Shown one piece after another: positions 18,170 through 26,613 of a DNA stretch of 64,000 bases; position 1 is the first letter of the stretch; each line of letters starts with the position of its first letter. Source of the stretch: Burkholderia anthina (GTDB lineage: Bacteria; Pseudomonadota; Gammaproteobacteria; Burkholderiales; Burkholderiaceae); NCBI RefSeq assembly GCF_001547525.1, contig NZ_LNJP01000003.1:1054001-1118000 (forward strand), written 5' to 3'. The notes below the pieces were generated by a model. That model worked only from the letters and a program-made list of their open reading frames with translations. It did no database searches and had not been told where the DNA came from. Position numbers and translations under genes: made by a program.

Positions 18170-18186
18170 TTCCGGATTATCTGGAA
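18170..18186. promoter_or_regulatory. Palindrome between LysR and aldo/keto reductase genes
   Basis: TTCCGGATTATCTGGAA is symmetric at seven of eight pairs about a central T. It lies in the divergent intergenic region where LysR-type proteins bind. The link to this LysR protein is inferred. Confidence 0.45.
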
Positions 18187-18263
18187 AAGCCGCAAACGGT
18201 ACAGTGGTCGCGTGACGATCGACGCGCGGCCGCGCCGCGCTCCCACGACGAAAGGAAACGCAC

Positions 18264-19301
18264 ATGGAATACCGTACGCTCGGCCGCTCCGGCCTCAAGG
18301 TCCCCGCCCTGAGCTTCGGCGCCGGCACCTTCGGCGGCACCGGCCCGCTGTTCAGCGCATGGGGCAATACCGGCGTCGACGAAGCGCGCCGCCTGATCGA
18401 CATCTGCCTCGAAGCCGGCGTCAACCTGTTCGACACGGCCGACGTGTATTCCGACGGCGCGTCCGAACGCGTGCTCGGCGCCGCGCTCAAGGGGCGCCGC
18501 GACCAGGCGCTGATCTCGACCAAGACGGGCCTGCCGACCGGCGACGGCCCGAACGACGCAGGCACGTCGCGCGCACGGCTGGTGCGCGCCGTCGACGACG
18601 CGCTGCGCCGCCTCGACACCGACTACATCGACCTGCTGCAACTGCACGCGTTCGATGCGAGCACGCCGGTCGAGGAAGTGATGTCGACGCTCGACGATCT
18701 CGTGCGCGCAGGCAAGCTCCGTTATATCGGCGTGTCGAACTTCGCCGGCTGGCAGATCATGAAGTCGCTCGCGGCGGCCGACCGGCACGGCTGGTCGCGC
18801 TACGTGGCGAACCAGGTGTACTACTCGCTCGTCGGCCGCGACTACGAGTGGGACCTGATGCCGCTCGGCGCCGATCAGGGCCTCGGCGCGCTGGTGTGGA
18901 GCCCGCTGGGCTGGGGCCGGCTCACCGGCAAGATCCGGCGCAACGCGCCGCTGCCCGAACGCAGCCGCCTGCATGAAACGGCCAGCTACGGGCCGCCGGT
19001 CGACGACGCACGCCTGTACGACGTGGTCGACGCGCTCGATGCGATCGCGGAGGAAACCGGCAAGACGGTGCCGCAGATCGCGCTGAACTGGCTGCTGCAG
19101 CGGCCGACCGTGTCGTCGGTGATCGTCGGCGCGCGCGACGAGGAACAGTTGCGGCAGAACCTCGGCGCGGTCGGCTGGGCGCTGACCGATGCGCAGATGG
19201 CGACGCTCGATGCGGCGAGCGCGGTGGAAGCGCCGTATCCGCATTTCCCGTATCGCCGGCAGGCGGCGTTCGCGCGGCTCGATCCGCCGATGCGCGGGTA
19301 A
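18264..19301 (+). CDS. Aldo/keto reductase
   Basis: This is a 345-residue AKR barrel protein. The AKR tetrad is visible: Asp and Tyr in NLFDTADVYSDGASE, Lys in ALISTKTGLP, His in IDLLQLHAFDA. RYIGVSNFAGWQI and the C-terminal cofactor segment SSVIVGARDEEQL are typical. It reduces carbonyls with NADPH; the physiological substrate is unknown. It is probably regulated by the divergent LysR. Confidence 0.88.
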   Translation: MEYRTLGRSGLKVPALSFGAGTFGGTGPLFSAWGNTGVDEARRLIDICLEAGVNLFDTADVYSDGASERVLGAALKGRRDQALISTKTGLPTGDGPNDAGTSRARLVRAVDDALRRLDTDYIDLLQLHAFDASTPVEEVMSTLDDLVRAGKLRYIGVSNFAGWQIMKSLAAADRHGWSRYVANQVYYSLVGRDYEWDLMPLGADQGLGALVWSPLGWGRLTGKIRRNAPLPERSRLHETASYGPPVDDARLYDVVDALDAIAEETGKTVPQIALNWLLQRPTVSSVIVGARDEEQLRQNLGAVGWALTDAQMATLDAASAVEAPYPHFPYRRQAAFARLDPPMRG

Positions 19302-19420
19302 AGGGCAACGCTGACGCGGCGGCGCGGCTCGTCGGTCGCGCCGATGTTCGATGCCCGCGAAGACGACTGCGACCAGCGGCAGAATCCGATTTCGCCTCGG
19401 GAGCAAGTTGATCTATTCGC

Positions 19421-19840
19421 TCAATCCCACGGATTCAGAATCGCGACACCGGTTTCAACAAAATCGGCAACGTTGCGCGTCACGACCGTCATGCCATGCA
19501 CGATCGCCGTCGCAGCAATGAGCGCGTCCCGCTCGGATCGCCGGTCCGGCACATGGAGCCGTGCGTATCGTTGGGCGACGGCGGTATCGACCGGTAACAC
19601 GCGCCCAGCGAACTCGGGCAGCACGTGCCCGTCAAGCCATGCCCTGAGAAGCGCCCCCTGTTCCGTGTCTCTGCGCTCGGCCTGCAAGACACCCGTCTCC
19701 AGCTCCATGATCGTGATGGCCGAGACAAACAGCACCGACGCATCGACGGTCGAACACCAGGCCGCCACGTTCCTGTCCGCCTTGCCCGCCCGCACTTTCC
19801 GGAGTTCCGAAACCACATTGGTATCAAGAACGAACATCAT
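19421..19840 (-). CDS. vapC: VapC/FitB-type PIN-domain toxin
   Basis: This encodes 139 residues. The PIN-domain acidic residues are in place: MFVLDTNVVSELRK (Asp5), ITIMELETGV (Glu), RSERDALIAATAIVHG (Asp) and VVTRNVADF (Asp near the C-terminus). These coordinate metal for ribonuclease activity. Its ATG overlaps the antitoxin stop by one base (TGATG), so the two are translationally coupled. Confidence 0.88.
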   Translation of the reverse strand: MMFVLDTNVVSELRKVRAGKADRNVAAWCSTVDASVLFVSAITIMELETGVLQAERRDTEQGALLRAWLDGHVLPEFAGRVLPVDTAVAQRYARLHVPDRRSERDALIAATAIVHGMTVVTRNVADFVETGVAILNPWD

Positions 19841-20091
19841 CAGAAGCCGACCTCCTTGATTTTGACGTTTGCGCGCGGCGGGTCGAACTCAATGTCCTCG
19901 ACACCCGGCATAGCGAGCGAGTCGGCAATGTTGCGCCGCTGCCGGGTGAGACGCTGGTATTCCTCGAAACTCAGCAGCACATGGGCCGGCCTGCCGCGGT
20001 CGGTGATGAACACGGGGCCATCCTTCGTCGCCTTCTTTGCCTTGGTCACGTCCTGGTTGAGCTCACGACTCGAGAGGGTGGTGATGGTCAC
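19840..20091 (-). CDS. vapB: Phd/YefM-family antitoxin
   Basis: This is an 83-residue protein: MTITTLSSRELNQDVTKAKK, VFITDRGRPAHVLLSFEEYQRL is the Phd/YefM fold that binds operator DNA, and the C-terminal tail would wrap the PIN toxin encoded immediately downstream. Such antitoxins autorepress the operon. Confidence 0.88.
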   Translation of the reverse strand: MTITTLSSRELNQDVTKAKKATKDGPVFITDRGRPAHVLLSFEEYQRLTRQRRNIADSLAMPGVEDIEFDPPRANVKIKEVGF

Positions 20092-20114
20092 GATGGACTC
20101 CTGGAAGCCATATA

Positions 20115-20132
20115 TGTAGGTATGTTGCTACA
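20115..20132. promoter_or_regulatory. Proximal inverted repeat upstream of vapBC
   Basis: On the minus strand this reads TGTAGCAACATACCTACA, with TGTAG/CTACA arms, 24 bp before the antitoxin start. It is the probable autorepression operator. A near-copy in the opposite orientation lies at 20186-20204. Confidence 0.5.
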
Positions 20133-20185
20133 AAATGTGAATCCGTGTCACTCCTCGCCCTGTGCGCCGGGATTCCTCGCGATAT

Positions 20186-20204
20186 CTGTAGCAACGTCCT
20201 ACAG
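20186..20204. promoter_or_regulatory. Distal inverted repeat related to the vapBC operator
   Basis: CTGTAGCAACGTCCTACAG has 6-bp arms and shares TGTAGCAAC and CCTACA with the element at 20115-20132. The pair brackets about 70 bp of promoter DNA between vapBC and the plus-strand gene at 20269. Confidence 0.45.
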
Positions 20205-20268
20205 TTACGAGAAACAACCGCACCGCATCCCCCGCTCGACGATGCGCACCCGAATCCGAGGACTGCCC

Positions 20269-21279
20269 ATGCCGAGTCTCTTCGCCGCACCCGCCAATGC
20301 CCCGCCAGGCCCCGTCGCGGCGGAAACGCGCATGGTGCACGACGTGGCGACGCTGAAGCCGTCCGACTACCGCTCGGCGGACGGCGCGGCGTGGGTCATC
20401 TCGACCATCACGCCGGCCGCTGACAGCGGCGCGAACGTCACGGGCAACACGTATTTCGACACCGCGAAAGGACGCACCGTCCCGGTACCCGACGCGCGCC
20501 GCCGCTATGCGAATCGCGGCACGTGGCAGGTCGTCGCGAGCGCGGGCCCCGTCGTGCCCGCGACGGGCCGCTACGACTGGCTCACGCTCGCGTGGCTGCC
20601 GATCAACCGGCGGCCGCTGCCGCAAACGCCCGAGCACCTGTATTCGCCGTTCATTCGTGGCGGCACGATCGTCTATCAGTGGAATCCGGCCGCGGAAGGC
20701 GGCGAGCAGTTCGGCAACGTGCGGATGATCTTTCCGGAGTGGGCGCGGCAGGTGGCCGACGCGTTGCGGTCCGCACCGGCCGCGACGCAAGACGGTGTGT
20801 CGTCGGCGTCGCAACCGGCGCTCGAGCGCCTGAAAGCGGACACGAATCCGATGACCGCCGTGCTCGACTTCGGCGATGCGCTGCGCGAGGAACCCGCGGA
20901 GCGGATCGTTGCCCGGCTGCCTGCGCTGCTGAGGGTCGAAGACCGGCGTGAACTATCGGCGATCGTGTTCCTGTGCCTGTCCGCCGCGCGCGATGAAGAC
21001 CGGCCGCGCTTCGTCGACACGATCAACGCGACGATCGCGGGAACCGACGACGGCGCGCGCCTGCTGGCGATCGCGTACGGCGCGTTCGCCGCAGGACGAA
21101 CGCAACCGGTTCCATTCGGCGACAAAGCGCTGAATGCGCTCGTCAACGATGTGTTCGGTGCGCTGAAACAGCGGACGGCGGCGCTCGGCATACCGGTCGC
21201 GCAAGGGTCGCCGTGGTACGCGTTCTTTACCGCGTATCGGCTCGGTGAGGCGGAATCGGGCAACGGCTCCCGACGCTGA
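20269..21279 (+). CDS. Unknown protein
   Basis: This encodes 336 residues from ATG 20269, chosen for GAGG 7 bases upstream; ATG 20242 is an in-frame alternative. It is proline- and alanine-rich and soluble in appearance. A central aromatic region (YDWLTLAWLPINRRPLPQ, TIVYQWNPAAEGGEQFGNVRM) is followed by a helical C-terminal half (LLAIAYGAFAAGRTQPVPF). I do not recognise the family. The frame remains open upstream without a signal peptide. Confidence 0.5.
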   Translation: MPSLFAAPANAPPGPVAAETRMVHDVATLKPSDYRSADGAAWVISTITPAADSGANVTGNTYFDTAKGRTVPVPDARRRYANRGTWQVVASAGPVVPATGRYDWLTLAWLPINRRPLPQTPEHLYSPFIRGGTIVYQWNPAAEGGEQFGNVRMIFPEWARQVADALRSAPAATQDGVSSASQPALERLKADTNPMTAVLDFGDALREEPAERIVARLPALLRVEDRRELSAIVFLCLSAARDEDRPRFVDTINATIAGTDDGARLLAIAYGAFAAGRTQPVPFGDKALNALVNDVFGALKQRTAALGIPVAQGSPWYAFFTAYRLGEAESGNGSRR

Positions 21280-21327
21280 CGGCATCACGCTTCGCACTTC
21301 CCGCTTCCCGCAAGCCTGCCTGTCTAT

Positions 21328-21351
21328 AAAAAAGCCGCCGCTGCTTGCGGC
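21328..21351 (-). terminator. Orphan minus-strand Rho-independent terminator
   Basis: On the minus strand, GCCGC-AAGCA-GCGGC is followed by GGC and six T. No minus-strand gene is annotated upstream of it (21352-21660), so it may end an unrecognised short transcript. A degenerate operator at 21441-21454 lies about 115 bp upstream, similar to the spacing at the four sRNA candidates, but without a -10 in this direction. Confidence 0.5.
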
Positions 21352-21440
21352 CGCAACGACGTCCGGCGCTTACGCCGCCTTTCGCTTGCGCGTGTCTCCT
21401 GCGTTCGATAAGACCCGCCTCACGGGAATTCCCGCCTGAA

Positions 21441-21483
21441 TCAGCCGGGACCGAGTGATCGATGCGCGCCCGTTTTTTATCCT
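21441..21483 (+). promoter_or_regulatory. Degenerate RcsB-like box with -10, toward the isochorismatase gene
   Basis: TCAGCCGGGACCGA (21441-21454), then 23 bp, then TATCCT (21478-21483). The spacing is exactly that of the stronger sites in the window, but the box has several mismatches to TMRGACnnGTCYKA. It would give a leader of about 170 nt before ATG 21661. Confidence 0.3.
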
Positions 21484-21660
21484 TGCATGACGCACCGACG
21501 GACAGACCAAGGGCCTGTCATTCGCACAACGCATCGCCAGGCCGCGGTCCCGCGCGATTCGTTCGCCGTCCGCACAGGTGATGTTTTCCCGGCGGTGGCG
21601 CGTATTCGCGGCGACGTCCCTATAGTTCGAGGCACTCGACATTTCCACAGGAGCCCCGTC

Positions 21661-22365
21661 ATGTTTGCATTCTCGATCCGCAACCTCGCCCGCTACGCCG
21701 TCCTCGCGTCCGCCGCCACCATGCTGCCGACCGCCGAGGCCGCATCCAGCCTGCCCGCCACGCCGACGATTCGCGCGATGGCCGGCGCGCAACCGATCGA
21801 CCATCTCGACCCGAAGACGACCGCGCTCGTCGTCATCGACTTCCAGAACGAATACCTGAACGGCAGGATGCCGATCGCCGACGTCCAACAGGCGATGGCC
21901 AACGCGAAGCGCCTGATCGACTTCGCGGACCGCAACGGCATGCGCGTCTACCAGGTCCAGCACGTCGCGCCGGCAGGCTCGGCGTTGTTCGCGCTCGGCG
22001 GCAAGACCGTCGAGTTCATTCCGGAAATGAAGCCGCGCGCGCAGGACACCGTCGTGCGGAAGGAAACGGTCAGCGTGTTCGCGAGCACCGATATCGACAA
22101 GCGCCTGAAAGCGGACGGTATCAAGACGCTGGTGATCGCGGGCCTGATGACGCACGCATGCGTCGCCGGCGCCGCCCGGGATGCCGCGCCGCTCGGCTAC
22201 GGCGTCGTGGTAGCATCGGACGCCTCTGCGACGCGCGCCATCGCACGCGCGAACGGCCAGTCGATCGACAAGGACACGCTGCACCGCGCCGCGCTCGCCG
22301 AGATCGAGGATACGTTCGGCGACGTGAAGACGACGGCCGACATCCTCGCCCTGCCGCTGCGCTGA
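21661..22365 (+). CDS. Exported isochorismatase-family hydrolase
   Basis: This encodes 234 residues with a Sec signal peptide (residues 1-27, ending TAEA). The catalytic triad of the isochorismatase/nicotinamidase-like fold is visible: Asp in ALVVIDFQNEYLNG, Lys around VVRKETVSVF, and Cys in MTHACVAGAARDA with the preceding cis-peptide region LVIAGLM. Most relatives are cytoplasmic, so export is notable. The substrate is unknown. CAGGAG precedes ATG 21661. A LysR gene follows in the same direction after 75 bp. Confidence 0.85.
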   Translation: MFAFSIRNLARYAVLASAATMLPTAEAASSLPATPTIRAMAGAQPIDHLDPKTTALVVIDFQNEYLNGRMPIADVQQAMANAKRLIDFADRNGMRVYQVQHVAPAGSALFALGGKTVEFIPEMKPRAQDTVVRKETVSVFASTDIDKRLKADGIKTLVIAGLMTHACVAGAARDAAPLGYGVVVASDASATRAIARANGQSIDKDTLHRAALAEIEDTFGDVKTTADILALPLR

Positions 22366-22440
22366 TCGTTCGCCGCACCGCACCCGCCGAAGCGGGTGCG
22401 GCGGCCCGATCATCGTTTCTTCCGCGAACTGGAGCCCGAC

Positions 22441-23352
22441 ATGGATCAACTGCTCGCGATGCGCGTCTATCGGAGCCTCGTCGAAGCAAAAGGATTCTCG
22501 GCCGCGGCCGATCGCCTCGACACGACCCATTCGACCGTATCGCGCCAGTTGAAGCTGCTCGAAGCCAGCCTGGGCGTGCAGCTCGTCAACCGCAACACGC
22601 GCCATTTCTCGCTGACACCCGCCGGCGAGCGCTATTACGACGCGTGCGTCGAGATTCTCGAGCGCGTCGCGGCGGCGGCGGAGGACGTGACCGATACGCC
22701 CGGCCAGCCGTCGGGTGTGTTGCGCGTCAGCATGCCGCTGTCGGTCGGCACGCTGGAAATGCCGGCATGGCTGCCCGCGTTCCGCACTGCCTACCCCGAC
22801 ATTCGCCTCGACGTGTCGTGCAGCGACCGCTTCGTCAATCTGATCGGCGAAGGGTTCGACGTCGCGCTGCGCATCAGCAGCGAACTGCCGGACTCCGATC
22901 TCGTCGCGAAAACCCTGGCGATCTCCGACGAAATTCTCGTCGCGGCGCCGGACTATGTCGCGCGCCGCGGCCTGCCGCGCACACCCGCTGAACTGGCAAA
23001 ACACGATCTGCTCGCCTACAGCGGCGGCGACGACCGGATCAGTTGGCGCGTCGCACCGCCGAACGGCGCACCCGTCACGGTGCGGCTCGACGGCCCGCTG
23101 CGCATCGACGCGATCACCGCGTTGCATGCGGCCGCGCTCGGCGGCCTCGGCATCGGCGCCTTCACGCACCACACGGTAAGCAACGACATCGCGCACGGGC
23201 GGCTCGTCCCGATCCTGCCCGGCCATACGCTGGCGAAGCGCCGCTACTACGCGCTGTATCCGAAATCCCGGCACGTGCCGCCGAAGGTGCGTGCGTTTGT
23301 CGACTTCGTCGCCGCGCTTTACGGCACGCATGCCGGCGGCGACGGCCAGTGA
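22441..23352 (+). CDS. LysR-family transcriptional regulator
   Basis: This encodes 303 residues. The HTH (AKGFSAAADRLDTTHSTVSR, QLKLLEASLG) is followed by VQLVNRNTRHFSLTPAGERYY, which is typical of the DsdC/CrgA-like branch, and an effector domain (VLRVSMPLSVGTLEMPAWLP). It lies 75 bp downstream of and co-oriented with the isochorismatase gene, which it may control. Confidence 0.88.
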   Translation: MDQLLAMRVYRSLVEAKGFSAAADRLDTTHSTVSRQLKLLEASLGVQLVNRNTRHFSLTPAGERYYDACVEILERVAAAAEDVTDTPGQPSGVLRVSMPLSVGTLEMPAWLPAFRTAYPDIRLDVSCSDRFVNLIGEGFDVALRISSELPDSDLVAKTLAISDEILVAAPDYVARRGLPRTPAELAKHDLLAYSGGDDRISWRVAPPNGAPVTVRLDGPLRIDAITALHAAALGGLGIGAFTHHTVSNDIAHGRLVPILPGHTLAKRRYYALYPKSRHVPPKVRAFVDFVAALYGTHAGGDGQ

Positions 23353-23538
23353 GCAAGCGATCGACCGCTACCTGCGGATGCGACCGGGCAGCCGAGACGG
23401 GCGTCATGTCGCGAACGCGTGAATGCCCTATGCTCGCATCTGGCAGCGTTCCTATTCCGTTAAACCAGCCGATATACACCGGAGTGCGGCCGCGCCCACC
23501 GACCGCCACAAGGCATTCACGCGTGCACGCACGACGCT

Positions 23539-23622
23539 AAAAAAAGCGGCCGCTCGCGAGCGGAGCGGCCGTCAAGGAGAGATCCCTGTGCGGGATACCG
23601 GCGGACACCACACCAGACCGGC
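23539..23622 (-). ncRNA. Candidate small RNA A
   Basis: This is a unit of about 84 nt on the minus strand. It begins about 7 nt after an AACAAT -10 and ends at a strong Rho-independent terminator (stem CGGCCGCTC/GAGCGGCCG, then seven T). An ATCCC-GCACA-GGGAT hairpin precedes a CU-rich single-stranded ATCTCTCCTT, which is complementary to Shine-Dalgarno sequences. No ORF of useful length starts inside it. It shares operator, spacing and overall length with the units at 26.5, 31.0 and 61.2 kb. The 525-bp gap 23353-23878 otherwise holds nothing I recognise. Confidence 0.55.
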
Positions 23623-23628
23623 CTGCAT

Positions 23629-23671
23629 ATTGTTGATGAACGGCATGCCGATGACCATCGGACCCGTCTGA
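23629..23671 (-). promoter_or_regulatory. RcsB-like box and -10 of candidate sRNA A
   Basis: On the minus strand: TCAGACGGGTCCGA (23671-23658), 23 bp, AACAAT (23634-23629). The palindrome centre lies near -42 relative to the predicted start, the class II activator position. No -35 hexamer is needed or seen. Confidence 0.6.
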
Positions 23672-23878
23672 TTCGCTGCACGCTGGCGTGAACGGCGGGC
23701 AATCCCGGGCTACCGCGCCCGGCGCCTGTCGCGATCCGCAACACGCCGTTACGTTCCGGAAAGGAACCCCATACGCGGCAACCGGTCGAAACGCCGCATG
23801 ACCGCCGACGGCTCGATCGCCGCGGCGGCCATCCGCCTTTCAGCCCCGCTCGATCACGTCCATCATTCTTCCTGCCTC

Positions 23879-24688
23879 ATGCTGAGCATCGGTCCCTTCT
23901 CGATCCGCGTCGTCGCGGTAGCCGTCGCCGCGCTGTTGGCGTGGCTCGTCGCGCGCTTCATCCAGCGCCGTCCGCCGGACGGGCATCACAAGAGCGCGTC
24001 GAGCCTGATCCTCGACGTGCTGCTGCTCGGGCTGATCGCCGCACGGGTCGGTTACGTCGCGCAATGGTGGCCGGACTATGCGGCGACGCCTCGCGCGATC
24101 GTCGCGCTCGGCGACGGCGGCTTCGACGCGCGCATCGGTATCGCGGCCGCGCTGGTGTTCGCCGGCTGGCGCCTGCGCCGCCTGCCCGCGCTGCGTCGGC
24201 CGGTGCTCGCGGGCATCGTCGCGGGCCTCGGTGCGTGGGGTATCGCGCAAGGCACGCTCGCGACGTTGCAGCGCGGCGCGCCGCCGCTTGCCGCGATGCC
24301 GCTCCAGGCGCTCGATTCGACGCCCGTGTTGCCGGCAGGCTTCGTCGGCAAGCCGGTCGTCGTGAACCTGTGGGCGACGTGGTGCGCGCCGTGCCGCCGC
24401 GAGATGCCGATCCTCGAACAGGCGCAGCGCGACCATCCGGGCATCACGGTGCTGATGCTCAACGAGGGAGAAAGCGCGCAAGCGGTGCGCGCGTTCCTCG
24501 AACAGCAGCACCTGCGCTTCGATCACGTGCTGCTCGACCCTTCGCTGCACGCAATGCATGCGTATGGCTCGCGGGGGCTGCCGACCACGTTGTTCTTCGA
24601 CGCGAAAGGCCAACTCGTGGAATCGCACATGGGCGAGCTGACCGCCGCGCGGTTGAAGGACACCGTTACGCAGCGCTTCGAGCAGTAG
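23879..24688 (+). CDS. TlpA/ResA-like thioredoxin with N-terminal membrane domain
   Basis: This encodes 269 residues. The N-terminal ~145 residues have about four membrane helices with RVGYVAQWWPDY and resemble the prolipoprotein diacylglyceryl transferase-like domain sometimes fused to thioredoxins. From about residue 150 comes a TlpA fold with the redox motif VVNLWATWCAPCRREMP (WCxxC) and the cis-Pro region SRGLPTTLFFD. It probably reduces or oxidises periplasmic thiols. Start ATG 23879 is picked before the first helix. A tail fragment of this gene is duplicated at 6449-6536. Confidence 0.82.
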   Translation: MLSIGPFSIRVVAVAVAALLAWLVARFIQRRPPDGHHKSASSLILDVLLLGLIAARVGYVAQWWPDYAATPRAIVALGDGGFDARIGIAAALVFAGWRLRRLPALRRPVLAGIVAGLGAWGIAQGTLATLQRGAPPLAAMPLQALDSTPVLPAGFVGKPVVVNLWATWCAPCRREMPILEQAQRDHPGITVLMLNEGESAQAVRAFLEQQHLRFDHVLLDPSLHAMHAYGSRGLPTTLFFDAKGQLVESHMGELTAARLKDTVTQRFEQ

Positions 24689-24703
24689 CCCGCAACGCAG
24701 GAA

Positions 24704-24746
24704 TCAGACCTGTCCGATAGGCCGGGCGATACACGGCCCGTACACT
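24704..24746 (+). promoter_or_regulatory. RcsB-like box and -10 of the potassium-channel gene
   Basis: TCAGACCTGTCCGA (24704-24717), 23 bp, TACACT (24741-24746). The channel ATG is at 24754, so the predicted transcription start falls on or within two bases of the start codon, implying a leaderless mRNA. Confidence 0.6.
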
Positions 24747-24753
24747 CGGGCCC

Positions 24754-25605
24754 ATGATTTCGCTGATCCAGTCCACCTTCGATACGGCGCGCGATGCGGT
24801 CGCGCACGTCGCGCGCCGCCCTTCGTTCCTGCGCAAGCTCGACATCGCCGTGCTCGCGCTGATCGTCGCGAGCGTGCTCGTCGTGATGGCCGACAGCGTG
24901 CAGGAGTTGCACCAGCAATACGGCCACGCGCTCTACGCGGCCGAATGGGCGTTCACGCTGCTGTTTTCCGCCGAGTACCTGCTGCGCCTCTGCACCGCGA
25001 AGAAGCCGGCCGCGTATGCGCGCAGCTTCTTCGGCATCGTCGATCTCGTGTCGGTGCTGCCGACCTATCTCGCGTTCTTCTTCCCGGGCCTGCACGCGCT
25101 GATCGACGTGCGGCTGCTGCGGCTGCTGCGCGTGTTCCGCATCCTCGGGCTGTCGATCTATCTCGAGGAAGGGCAGATGTTGATCCGCGCGCTCACGCGT
25201 GCGCGGCGCAAGATCTTCGTGTTCATCGGCGGGATGTTCGTGCTCGTCGTGATTCTCGGCACCGTGATCTTTCTCGTGGAAGGGCCGGAGCACGGAATCA
25301 CGAGCATTCCGGTGGGCGTCTACTGGGCGGCCGTGACGATGAGCACGACCGGATACGGCGACCTGACGCCCGTCACGCCGCTCGGCCGGTTGATCACGTC
25401 GTGCGCGATCCTGCTGGGCTACGGGATCATCGCGTTCCCGACCGGGATCATGGGCGCGGAGCTGGTCGCGTCGGCGCTGGAGCACAAGCGGGCCGGCAAG
25501 GGCGACATATCCTGTTGCCCGCATTGCGGCGCCACGCTCCCGTCGCATGAGGAAACCGATGCGGCACCGCGCGGGCGCGCGGATGTGCATCGAAACGACA
25601 CGTAG
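24754..25605 (+). CDS. Voltage-gated-type potassium channel (Kv-like, six helices)
   Basis: This is a 283-residue ion channel. An S1-S4-like region carries spaced basic residues (DVRLLRLLRVFRILGL). The pore loop holds the selectivity filter TTGYGDLTPVTPLG between two hydrophobic helices. The C-terminus has a CCPHCGATLP motif that could be a half zinc ribbon. It conducts K+ across the inner membrane. No ribosome-binding site precedes the ATG, consistent with the leaderless promoter predicted at 24704-24746. Standing alone, it may respond to envelope or osmotic stress through that promoter. Confidence 0.9.
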   Translation: MISLIQSTFDTARDAVAHVARRPSFLRKLDIAVLALIVASVLVVMADSVQELHQQYGHALYAAEWAFTLLFSAEYLLRLCTAKKPAAYARSFFGIVDLVSVLPTYLAFFFPGLHALIDVRLLRLLRVFRILGLSIYLEEGQMLIRALTRARRKIFVFIGGMFVLVVILGTVIFLVEGPEHGITSIPVGVYWAAVTMSTTGYGDLTPVTPLGRLITSCAILLGYGIIAFPTGIMGAELVASALEHKRAGKGDISCCPHCGATLPSHEETDAAPRGRADVHRNDT

Positions 25606-25831
25606 CCGACATTGCCGCCGGCCTCGAAAGCCAGCCTTCTCGTGCCGGGCGGCGGCGTGCCGGTCGAGGCCGGCATTGAAGCGATCGGCGCCGTGGGCGG
25701 CGGCGCGCCCGGCGGGCATCTCGATGAAGCGTGTGCACGGCAGGCGGTTACCCGCGTTCAGTCGACACTGCTGGAATGTCGCGGTTCGGATCGCGGCGAC
25801 GCAAACCCACGACGACGCCCCTTCATCGCGC

Positions 25832-26494
25832 CTACCCGCCCAGCGTCTGCACGAACGCGGCCACTCCCGTCAGCATGATCTGCACGCCCACGCACAGCAG
25901 CAGGAATGCGGAGACGCGCATCGCGACCTTCGTCCCTTCGCTGCCGAGATAGCGCGCGAGCGTCGTCGCGCGGCTGTAGATCTGCCAGATCGCGAACGCG
26001 ACGAGCGCCGCGACCGCCGCCGATACGACCCCCGACAACAGATAGTCGCTCGCCGTATGCGCGCGGTTCGCATGCAGTGCGATGCCGGCCGCGATCGAGC
26101 CCGGGCCGATCGTCAGCGGCACGGTCAGCGGAAAGAACGCGCGCGACATCAGCTTGTGCAGGTCGTCGCCGTGCGCGGCGGCGTCGCCGCCGGCCGGTAC
26201 GTCTGGCGCGTTCAGCATCGACCAGCCGGCCACGGCCACCGCGAAGCCGCCACCGATACGCAGCGCCTCCATCGATATTCCGAAGAAATTCAGCACCGGC
26301 GCGCCGGCGAAGAAAATCACGAGCAGCGTGACGAAGACGTTCGTCGCGAGCCGCTTCGACAGAATCGCGCGCTCGGCTTCGGTCAGCGATTGCGTGCGCT
26401 CGAGAAACACGAATGCCATACCGACCGGATTGATGATGCCGATCAGGCCGGTGAAGCCGAACAGGATTTCAGGGATCAGACGGTCGAGCTGCAT
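25832..26494 (-). CDS. MarC-family integral membrane protein
   Basis: This is a 220-residue protein with six hydrophobic segments. IGIINPVGMAFVFLERTQSLT and FFPLTVPLTIGPGSIAAGIAL are MarC/NAAT family motifs. Function in the family is unsettled; some archaeal members transport neutral amino acids, and the old link to antibiotic resistance was withdrawn. GGAG lies about 12 bases before ATG 26494. The candidate sRNA B locus lies immediately upstream on the same strand; its terminator separates the two. Confidence 0.85.
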   Translation of the reverse strand: MQLDRLIPEILFGFTGLIGIINPVGMAFVFLERTQSLTEAERAILSKRLATNVFVTLLVIFFAGAPVLNFFGISMEALRIGGGFAVAVAGWSMLNAPDVPAGGDAAAHGDDLHKLMSRAFFPLTVPLTIGPGSIAAGIALHANRAHTASDYLLSGVVSAAVAALVAFAIWQIYSRATTLARYLGSEGTKVAMRVSAFLLLCVGVQIMLTGVAAFVQTLGG

Positions 26495-26524
26495 CGATCG
26501 TACTCTCCGGTAACGAACAGGAAT

Positions 26525-26607
26525 AAAAAAGCGGCCAGTCGGGAAGACCAGCCGCGAAGAGGAGATATCTCCATGATCCGGCACACGGGGGTGTGCCGGG
26601 CCGCAGA
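26525..26607 (-). ncRNA. Candidate small RNA B
   Basis: This is a minus-strand unit of about 83 nt. Three consecutive structures are visible: a perfect CCGGCACAC/GTGTGCCGG hairpin, the palindrome GGAGATATCTCC, and the terminator GCGGCTGGTC/GACTGGCCGC followed by a run of T. The segment ATATCTCCTCTT is CU-rich and complementary to a Shine-Dalgarno sequence, in the same position relative to the terminator as the CU-rich segment of candidate A. No ORF lies inside. It could instead be the leader of marC with an attenuator, since marC begins 31 bp beyond the T-run. Confidence 0.55.
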
Positions 26608-26613
26608 ACCTGA

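Noticed and set aside
23575..23661. Small peptide MVIGMPFINNMQAGLVWCPP on the minus strand
   Set aside because: Its ATG (about 23654) lies upstream of the predicted -10 at 23634-23629, so it would not be on the transcript; no ribosome-binding site is seen.
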